7,745 nucleotides of DNA from Bacteroidetes bacterium UBA7368. GTDB lineage: Bacteria; Bacteroidota; Rhodothermia; Rhodothermales; UBA10348. Position numbers and translations under genes: made by a program. Below, piece by piece: positions 1-5,107 of this stretch. The stretch spans positions 1 through 7,745 of the forward strand of contig DKOG01000195.1 of assembly GCA_002469915.1 (NCBI GenBank). Direction: 5' to 3'. Positions within the stretch are counted from its first letter, which is position 1. Every line of letters starts with the position of its first letter. The notes under the pieces are model-generated. The model did no database searches, had not been told where the DNA came from, and worked only from the letters and a program-made list of their open reading frames with translations.

Positions 1-437
1 ATGGAAAATCGTTTACGATGTTCAAATTCAGGACAATGGATGAGCATGCCGAAGCAGGCACTGGGCCGGTTTGGGCTCAAGAAGATGATCCTAGATATAC
101 ATCCGTTGGAAGGTGGCTTCGCAAAACCAGATTGGATGAGATTCCGCAGTTTTGGAACGTGCTCAAAGGAAATATGAGTTTGGTAGGACCGCGCCCTGAG
201 CGGCCGTTCTTTGTTGACCAATTGGCAGATGAAATCCCGTTGTATTCCCGCAGGCATCGAATAAAGCCCGGAATCACGGGGTGGGCGCAGGTAAAATGGA
301 AATATGACACAAGTCTCGAAGACGTCCGGCAGAAGGTGAAATATGATTTGTTTTACATCGAAAACATGAGCCTTCGCCGAGATTTGCAAATATTATTCAG
401 AACTGTGTACACGGCGCTTCGAGGAAGTGGGCGTTAA
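1..437 (+). CDS. Polyprenyl-phosphate sugar-1-phosphate transferase, C-terminal part (5' end outside window)
   Basis: This is the 3' end of a bacterial sugar transferase (WcaJ/ExoY/PglC-like monotopic phosphoglycosyl transferase). The family moves a sugar-1-phosphate from a nucleotide sugar onto undecaprenyl phosphate at the inner membrane, the first step of exopolysaccharide or glycan assembly. The reading frame is open from base 3 and gives 144 residues. An ATG at 18 lies inside the conserved GKxFTMFKFRTM stretch, so it is not the true start. Visible landmarks, counted from base 3, are KFRTM (8-12), the catalytic Asp-Glu of LDEIPQ (D45, E46), NVLKGNMSLVGPRPERP (52-68), the KPGITGWAQV block (89-97), and a C-terminal YDLFYIENMSL segment with a short basic tail. 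The missing N-terminus should hold the membrane anchor and, in longer members, four further membrane helices. The KWKYDTSLEDV version of the C-terminal block is like those I associate with Bacteroidota. The family is certain; the sugar substrate cannot be read from the sequence. Confidence 0.93.
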   Translation, partial: GKSFTMFKFRTMDEHAEAGTGPVWAQEDDPRYTSVGRWLRKTRLDEIPQFWNVLKGNMSLVGPRPERPFFVDQLADEIPLYSRRHRIKPGITGWAQVKWKYDTSLEDVRQKVKYDLFYIENMSLRRDLQILFRTVYTALRGSGR

Positions 438-450
438 GTCTTCTTAAGAC
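438..450 (+). other. Small inverted repeat directly after the sugar transferase stop codon
   Basis: GTCTT (438-442) and AAGAC (446-450) form a perfect 5-bp stem with a 3-base loop, beginning at the base after the TAA. No T-run follows (GTATCTTCTG), so it does not meet the usual form of an intrinsic terminator. It could still mark the 3' end of the transcript or be chance. The rest of the 83-base gap to 520 shows no promoter or Shine-Dalgarno motif that I can defend. Confidence 0.2.
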
Positions 451-520
451 GTATCTTCTGCGATTATTTATTCGGCCCGCTGGGTCTTTTCCGCCACACA
501 TTGCCTGATATCGGCTCACC

Positions 521-2488
521 ATGCCCGTAAAAAGTAAGAAGGATATTGAAGCCGTATACCGCGCGCTTCTGCTGCCCCGGGTTATCGAAGAAAAGAAGCT
601 TCGTCTCATTCGGCAGGGACGTTTAGCCAAATGGTTTAGCGGCTTTGGACAAGAAGCGATTTCCGTTGGAGTTACGTTTGCTCTTCAGGAGCAGGACTAC
701 ATCCTACCGATGCATAGGAATCTAGGCGTGTGGACTACTCGGGGAGTGAACCTAGAACGCTTGTTCTGTCAATTGATGGGCAAGGAGGGAGGCTACACGA
801 AAGGACGCGACCGCACGTTCCATTTCGGCCTGCCTGAGAAAAATATTGTCGGAATGATTTCTCAACTGGCAGCCATGTTACCTGTAGCCAATGGGCTCGG
901 TCTCGCAGCTCAAATGGATGGGGAAAACCGAATAGCGGCTGCTTTTGTTGGGGAAGGAGCCACTCGAGAGGGGGATTTCCACGAGGCCTTAAGTCTGGCA
1001 TCCGTCTGGAAATTGCCCGTGCTATTTATTGTAGAGAACAACGGGTATGGGTTGTCGACTCCTACGTCTGATGCGGTTCCTGTAGAAAATATTGCTGATG
1101 CGGGTGCTGGCTATGGAATGGCATCCGTCGTTGTGGACGGTAATAATGTGCTGGCGGTCATCGAGGCGGTACGTAATGCGAGGGATCGCGCGGCCAAGGG
1201 AGGAGGTCCCACTCTTCTCGAAATGAAGACCTTCCGCATGAGGGGACATGAAGAGGCTTCTGGCACCAAGTATGTTCCAAAAGAACTCATGGAGCGGTGG
1301 TCTACCCAAGATCCGATTGAACGATTCGAAGCGTTTGCGAAAGGAAAACTATCGCAAAAGAAGCAGAAAGAAATACGAGAGGACTTTGTTGGGCAAATTG
1401 ACAAATTGGCTGAATGGGCACTTCTCCAGCCAGAAGTTACCTCGGTAGTGGAGCAGGAGCGCTCCGACGTCTTTGAAACTAGTCCGCTACCTGTGAGCAT
1501 TGAAAGTGAGGGCGTTTCCGAGCGCCGCTTTATCGATGCGATAACGGATGGCCTTAGGGCCGGAATGCGAGAAAACGAGAAAACCATCATTATGGGGCAA
1601 GACATCGCCGAATATGGTGGTGTATTCAAAGTGACCCAAGACTTTCTTGAGCGATTTGGACGAGACAGAGTGCGCAACACCCCCATTATTGAAAGTGGCG
1701 TGATTGGAGCTGCCATGGGATTAGCACTTTCGGGATACCGTCCCGTAGTGGAAATACAGTATTTCGACTTCATTACGTGTGGATTCAATCAGATTGTAAA
1801 CAACCTGGCGACTACGCGCTATCGTTGGGGGTCCCCCCTGAACGTGACCATTAGAGCCCCTTTTGGAGGCGGCATTGGAGCAGGTCCTTTTCACTCTCAA
1901 TCGATGGAGGCTTGGTTCTGCCACACGCCGGGATTGAAAGTGGTCGTACCTTCTAGCCCAGCTGATGCTAAAGGGTTGCTGCTGTCGAGTTTGGATGAAC
2001 CCAATCCGGTGCTTTTTCTCGAACACAAGAAATTGTATCGATCAATTAAGGGAGACGTACCGGTTGCAGCCGAGCGGATACCGTTGGGTCAGGCTTCTGT
2101 CGTCCGGGAAGGAGAGGCCTTGTCCTTGGTTACCTATGGCGTCGGAGTGCACTGGGCAATGGAAGAAGCGACTTTCTGGGCCTCTAAGGGTGTTGAAATA
2201 GAAGTCATTGACCTTCGAACACTTATTCCTTGGGATCGGGAAACCGTATTGAAATCAGTTGCCAAAACGAATAGGGTGATGGTGGTTCATGAAGCGCCTC
2301 GCACAGGAGGATTTGGTGGAGAGATTGCTGCAGAAATAACAGAGTCTGCATTCGAATATCTAGACGCTCCACCGATCCGATTGGGTGCAGAAGACTTTCC
2401 AGTTCCTTTCTCAAAGTCTATTGAAGATAATATTTATTCGGCTCAGAGTAGAATTAGAGTCGCAATTGAGAAAATCATGGCATTCTAA
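521..2488 (+). CDS. Fused alpha/beta E1 component of a 2-oxoacid dehydrogenase (branched-chain type likely)
   Basis: This 655-residue protein carries both E1 subunits in one chain. E1 uses thiamine diphosphate (TPP) to decarboxylate a 2-oxoacid and reductively acylate the lipoyl group of E2 in the cytoplasm. The alpha half (about 10-300) has the TPP/Mg motif GEGATREGDFHE (144-155) ending in ENNGYG (172-177). By analogy to human BCKDH alpha, E145, N174 and Y176 would bind Mg. The RMRGHEEASGTKYVP loop (239-253) contains the conserved H243. A charged linker (about 300-332) leads to the beta half, with MGQDIAEYGGVF (358-369), NTPIIESG (386-393; E391 is the TPP-activating Glu), FHSQS (457-461; H458), and EVIDLRTLIPWD (561-572) plus HEAPRTGGFGGE (590-601), all close to BCKDH beta. 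An in-frame TGA at 506-508 rules out an earlier start, and no Shine-Dalgarno is visible. E2 and E3 genes are not in the window. Pyruvate or another 2-oxoacid remains possible as substrate. Confidence 0.93.
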   Translation: MPVKSKKDIEAVYRALLLPRVIEEKKLRLIRQGRLAKWFSGFGQEAISVGVTFALQEQDYILPMHRNLGVWTTRGVNLERLFCQLMGKEGGYTKGRDRTFHFGLPEKNIVGMISQLAAMLPVANGLGLAAQMDGENRIAAAFVGEGATREGDFHEALSLASVWKLPVLFIVENNGYGLSTPTSDAVPVENIADAGAGYGMASVVVDGNNVLAVIEAVRNARDRAAKGGGPTLLEMKTFRMRGHEEASGTKYVPKELMERWSTQDPIERFEAFAKGKLSQKKQKEIREDFVGQIDKLAEWALLQPEVTSVVEQERSDVFETSPLPVSIESEGVSERRFIDAITDGLRAGMRENEKTIIMGQDIAEYGGVFKVTQDFLERFGRDRVRNTPIIESGVIGAAMGLALSGYRPVVEIQYFDFITCGFNQIVNNLATTRYRWGSPLNVTIRAPFGGGIGAGPFHSQSMEAWFCHTPGLKVVVPSSPADAKGLLLSSLDEPNPVLFLEHKKLYRSIKGDVPVAAERIPLGQASVVREGEALSLVTYGVGVHWAMEEATFWASKGVEIEVIDLRTLIPWDRETVLKSVAKTNRVMVVHEAPRTGGFGGEIAAEITESAFEYLDAPPIRLGAEDFPVPFSKSIEDNIYSAQSRIRVAIEKIMAF

Positions 2489-2559
2489 CCCTTCTTTTCC
2501 ACCAAGCTCGCTTCATGAATCGCGAGGTTGAATCCTTTTTAATCAAAGTGTTGGCCAAC

Positions 2560-3942
2560 ATGTTGAATCAAAAACTCCAAAGTTTATTCGTCGCGTTAGT
2601 GATGATCGCAGTCGTCTCAGGCTGCAGCAATGGAAAAGAGTATCCGGTTGCCAGTTATGTAACGGGCACATTGAAAGTGCGAGCAGAAGTGGATTCTACA
2701 GACACATTTGAAGGGTTTCGCATATCCGTACTGACTCAGACCGAAGGAAATGTAGATACGCTCGGTACGGCCGTCACCGTAACTGGTGGTCACTTTGAAA
2801 TGATGGTTTATGCTCCAGACGAAGGGATCTATCCAATCGTCGTTGAGCGATCAGGCGCTTCGCTTTCGCTCGATGATTTCGTAGCGGTAAACGGAGACAC
2901 GGTGCAGGTATCGGGTACCTTTCCACTCGGAACACGTCCACTTCGGGTTGTATCGGCTGAAAATGCAGCTTGGTCTGCTTACAAGAACTCAAAGGCCACG
3001 CATAACGACCAAATGGTTACACTTTTGGAAGCCGGCGGGTATACCACAGACGACATTGGACGCGTTAACGCGCAAACGGCTACGATTCTTTGGAGTATCC
3101 AAAACACCTATCCATCCACGATGGGTGGAGCTATTTCGATGGCCGAGTCTGTGGTGATGAGTGAAGGCTGGGACGATACAGTAGTATTGGAGCGGTATCC
3201 GCAAGTTGGCTATGATAATTCCAGCATTGTGGCTGTGGTTCGAGCTGCCAGGCGATCTATTGCACGCGTTACGGGTCAAGATTCGGCTATAGCGATGTTG
3301 AATCGCTATCTAAACCTCGTTCCATCTGAGAAGGAGGCAGAAATTTTGTCCGAGAAAGTGATGGCATTTGCGGACAGTTTACAGACGGAACGCGCCGTAG
3401 CAACGGCTTCGCAATTACGGATGGAGTATCCTGAGTCCGAATGGTCTAGCTGGGCCTCGCGCGCTACGTATGATCTCGAAAATCTGCAACCAGGCATGGC
3501 TGCGCCGGGATGGTCTTTAACCTCGCGTGAGGGAGAGCTACTCGATACGGCCGGTATGGATGGGCGTTTTGTCATCTTAGAGTTTTTCGACCCAGCCGAA
3601 CAAATTTTCCAAAATGAGTTACGCCGACGAGATGAGCTTTTCGGCGCGCTTGGTCCCAATGTATTTCAAGTGGTATCCGTCTCTGTGGAGCCCGATGAGG
3701 ACATCAATGAAGCTCTTTTTGATGAAGATGTGCATACAGGCCATTTTGTATGGACATCAGCAGGGATGCAAGAACAGATCGTAGCCGATTTCAATATTCA
3801 ACTGCTTCCAACCCGGTACCTAATAGATCCCAACGGGGTAATCATAGCCAAGTACACTGGTCCGGCTTTGGCAAATCTTGAAAGAGATCTCATAGTAATC
3901 GTGGGCGGGTTGAACGACATTGCGAAGAGAATCCAACAGTAA
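2560..3942 (+). CDS. Lipoprotein with C-terminal TlpA/thioredoxin-like domain lacking the CxxC pair
   Basis: The protein has 460 residues from ATG 2560. I chose this start because a standard lipoprotein signal follows at once: MLNQKLQ, a hydrophobic run, then the lipobox VSGC with C22 as the lipidated residue. An in-frame ATG at 2515 would add 15 residues and blur the signal; neither start has a good Shine-Dalgarno. The mature protein begins with a beta-rich region (about 30-130) resembling the DUF4369-type N-terminus of Bacteroidota TlpA-like lipoproteins. A helical middle (about 135-305) follows, then a thioredoxin-like domain (about 310-455) with the PGxxAPGWSLTSREGE entry strand, the FVILEFFDP strand, and LLPTRYLIDPNG (415-426) containing the cis-Pro. 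Where active members have WCxxC there is FFDPAEQIF, and C22 is the only cysteine in the protein, so disulfide chemistry is not expected. It should sit in the periplasm or on the outer membrane. It lies between the E1 gene and tpiA, 20 bases before tpiA. Its role is unknown; binding or scaffolding is an inference. Confidence 0.85.
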   Translation: MLNQKLQSLFVALVMIAVVSGCSNGKEYPVASYVTGTLKVRAEVDSTDTFEGFRISVLTQTEGNVDTLGTAVTVTGGHFEMMVYAPDEGIYPIVVERSGASLSLDDFVAVNGDTVQVSGTFPLGTRPLRVVSAENAAWSAYKNSKATHNDQMVTLLEAGGYTTDDIGRVNAQTATILWSIQNTYPSTMGGAISMAESVVMSEGWDDTVVLERYPQVGYDNSSIVAVVRAARRSIARVTGQDSAIAMLNRYLNLVPSEKEAEILSEKVMAFADSLQTERAVATASQLRMEYPESEWSSWASRATYDLENLQPGMAAPGWSLTSREGELLDTAGMDGRFVILEFFDPAEQIFQNELRRRDELFGALGPNVFQVVSVSVEPDEDINEALFDEDVHTGHFVWTSAGMQEQIVADFNIQLLPTRYLIDPNGVIIAKYTGPALANLERDLIVIVGGLNDIAKRIQQ

Positions 3943-3949
3943 TCAGAGT

Positions 3950-3956
3950 AGGGGAG
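3950..3956 (+). promoter_or_regulatory. Shine-Dalgarno sequence of tpiA
   Basis: AGGGGAG lies 6 bases before the ATG at 3963, within the 20-base gap after the lipoprotein stop. It is the only clear ribosome binding site in the window and fixes the tpiA start. Confidence 0.7.
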
Positions 3957-3962
3957 AATCAT

Positions 3963-4718
3963 ATGTTAGTTGCCGGAAATTGGAAAATGAACTTGGACCT
4001 TGCCGCTGCACGGCAACTGACATCGGGAGTCGTCTCGGCCGTCGGAACTCCCAAGGGTACGGGAGTTGCACTCTGTCCACCATTCGTTGATCTGGACGCA
4101 ACCTACAGCTTGTTACACGGCACGGGTATACGCCTAGGCGCTCAGAATATGCATGAGCAGGACTCAGGTGCATTCACTGGAGAAATTTCCGCTCCTATGT
4201 TGCGGGCCGTTGGCTGTCATTATGTGATCCTAGGTCACTCAGAGCGGCGCCAACTGTTTGACGAAACCAACGAATCGGTGAATAAGAAGGCCTTACAGGC
4301 TCTTAGCCATCGTTTAGTACCTATCGTTTGTGTCGGTGAATCCTTAGAACAACGGGATGCGGACCGGCATAATATGGTTGTTGAAGAGCAAGTTCGCGCC
4401 GGACTAGCTAACCTCGAAGTTTCTTCCTCCTCCGAAATAGTGGTAGCCTACGAGCCTGTTTGGGCGATTGGAACCGGCCGCACGGCCACTCCTGACCAAG
4501 TCCAGGATATGCACGGACATATTCGGTCTTTACTACAGGATATCTTCAATGAGGCGATTGGCTCGGGCATCGACATTCTATACGGTGGAAGCGTAAAGCC
4601 TGGCAATGCTGCTGAATTATTTGAGCGTCCCAATGTAGATGGTGGTCTTATTGGGGGAGCAGCTCTAAATGCAGAAGATTTCGCTGCGATCGTTCGTTGC
4701 GCTGAAGAAGCAGCCTGA
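3963..4718 (+). CDS. tpiA: Triosephosphate isomerase
   Basis: This glycolytic and gluconeogenic enzyme interconverts dihydroxyacetone phosphate and glyceraldehyde 3-phosphate in the cytoplasm. The 251 residues match the usual family length and the protein appears complete. Signature residues are all present: GNWKMN with N6 and the substrate-binding K8, the electrophile H92 in VILGHSERR (88-96), the catalytic base E164 in AYEPVWAIGTG (162-172) followed by the flexible loop 6, and the phosphate-binding segments YGGSV (207-211) and GGLIGGAAL (227-235). The ATG at 3963 gives the family's standard MLVAGNWKMN start and has a good Shine-Dalgarno. The gene follows the lipoprotein gene by 20 bases and probably shares its transcript. 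It ends 43 bases from the convergent FmdB gene. Confidence 0.98.
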   Translation: MLVAGNWKMNLDLAAARQLTSGVVSAVGTPKGTGVALCPPFVDLDATYSLLHGTGIRLGAQNMHEQDSGAFTGEISAPMLRAVGCHYVILGHSERRQLFDETNESVNKKALQALSHRLVPIVCVGESLEQRDADRHNMVVEEQVRAGLANLEVSSSSEIVVAYEPVWAIGTGRTATPDQVQDMHGHIRSLLQDIFNEAIGSGIDILYGGSVKPGNAAELFERPNVDGGLIGGAALNAEDFAAIVRCAEEAA

Positions 4719-4728
4719 CTTGCGTCAG
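4715..4728 (+). other. Short stem-loop at the end of tpiA, in the convergent junction
   Basis: CTGAC (4715-4719) and GTCAG (4724-4728) form a perfect 5-bp stem with a TTGC loop, overlapping the tpiA stop codon (4716-4718). There is no T-run on either strand, so intrinsic termination is not well supported. The 43-base junction between the two convergent stops holds no other structure I trust. Confidence 0.2.
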
Positions 4729-4761
4729 AGAGGTGAACTCGGTTAAACAGGTTAGCTCGGG

Positions 4762-5034
4762 TCAGTCTGATGACTTGGGCGTGGACGATTTTTCCTTGGG
4801 CGCTGACTTAGGGGCCGGCTTCGATTCTTCTGATTTTGAGGATGAACCTGAAGTCTTTTTGGCATAGTCGGTGATGTAAAAACCACTGCCCTTGAAAACC
4901 AGTCCGGATCCGGCGCTGAATATCCGCTTTACCTTTTGACCCGTAGTGGGACATTCCGTGAGCGGCTTTTCTGACATTCGTTGCACGAGTTCGAATGTGG
5001 TACCGTCTTCTCTTTTGTATTCGTACGTGGGCAT
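4762..5034 (-). CDS. FmdB-family zinc-ribbon-like protein with degenerate cysteines
   Basis: This 90-residue protein belongs to the FmdB/CxxC_CXXC_SSSS family, small proteins of poorly known role sometimes called putative regulators. The family pattern is clear: MPTYEY at the start, FELVQRMSEKPLTECP (14-29), VKRIFSAGSGLVFKGSGFY (35-53) and ITDY (54-57). Typical members have two Cys pairs, one near residues 8-11 and one at 28 and 31. Here the first pair is replaced by KREDG, the fourth Cys is T31, and only C28 remains, so normal zinc binding is unlikely. The tail (about 58-90) is low-complexity, rich in Ser, Lys and Pro, and probably disordered. The conserved MPTYEY fixes the start at 5034. 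The nearest AGGA (5050-5047) is 12 bases away, rather far for a ribosome site. The gene lies 73 bases downstream of the GH3/serine-hydrolase gene on the same strand and may share its transcript. Confidence 0.88.
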   Translation of the reverse strand: MPTYEYKREDGTTFELVQRMSEKPLTECPTTGQKVKRIFSAGSGLVFKGSGFYITDYAKKTSGSSSKSEESKPAPKSAPKEKSSTPKSSD

Positions 5035-5107
5035 TCCGACCTGTTTTCCTAAGTTTGATGCTCTTGAAGCCCCGATCGGTGCGTGAGTTCCGCAACCCTT
5101 CTGAGGA

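Noticed and set aside
451..520. AT-rich stretch GATTATTTATT as a possible promoter for the E1 gene
   Set aside because: No convincing pair of -33 TTG and -7 TAnnTTTG elements (Bacteroidota) or sigma-70 boxes at proper spacing can be made out.
1111..1788. A 225-codon open frame on the minus strand inside the E1 gene
   Set aside because: It lies fully antisense to a well-conserved enzyme, its translation is Ser/Arg-rich with no family pattern, and it has no ribosome site. It is a shadow frame.
4761..4774. GTCA...TGAC inverted repeat at the end of the FmdB gene
   Set aside because: The stem is only 4 bp, the loop is 6 bases and there is no T-run. This is within chance expectation.
4808..5095. 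A 95-codon minus-strand frame overlapping the FmdB gene
   Set aside because: It is basic and low-complexity with no recognisable motif, while the alternate frame has clear FmdB signatures.
5055..5100. Palindrome CCGATCGG (5072-5079) and an imperfect GGTGCG/CGCAACC hairpin between the two minus-strand genes
   Set aside because: They are single short occurrences with no repeat elsewhere in the window and no T-run. I see no basis for an operator or terminator.
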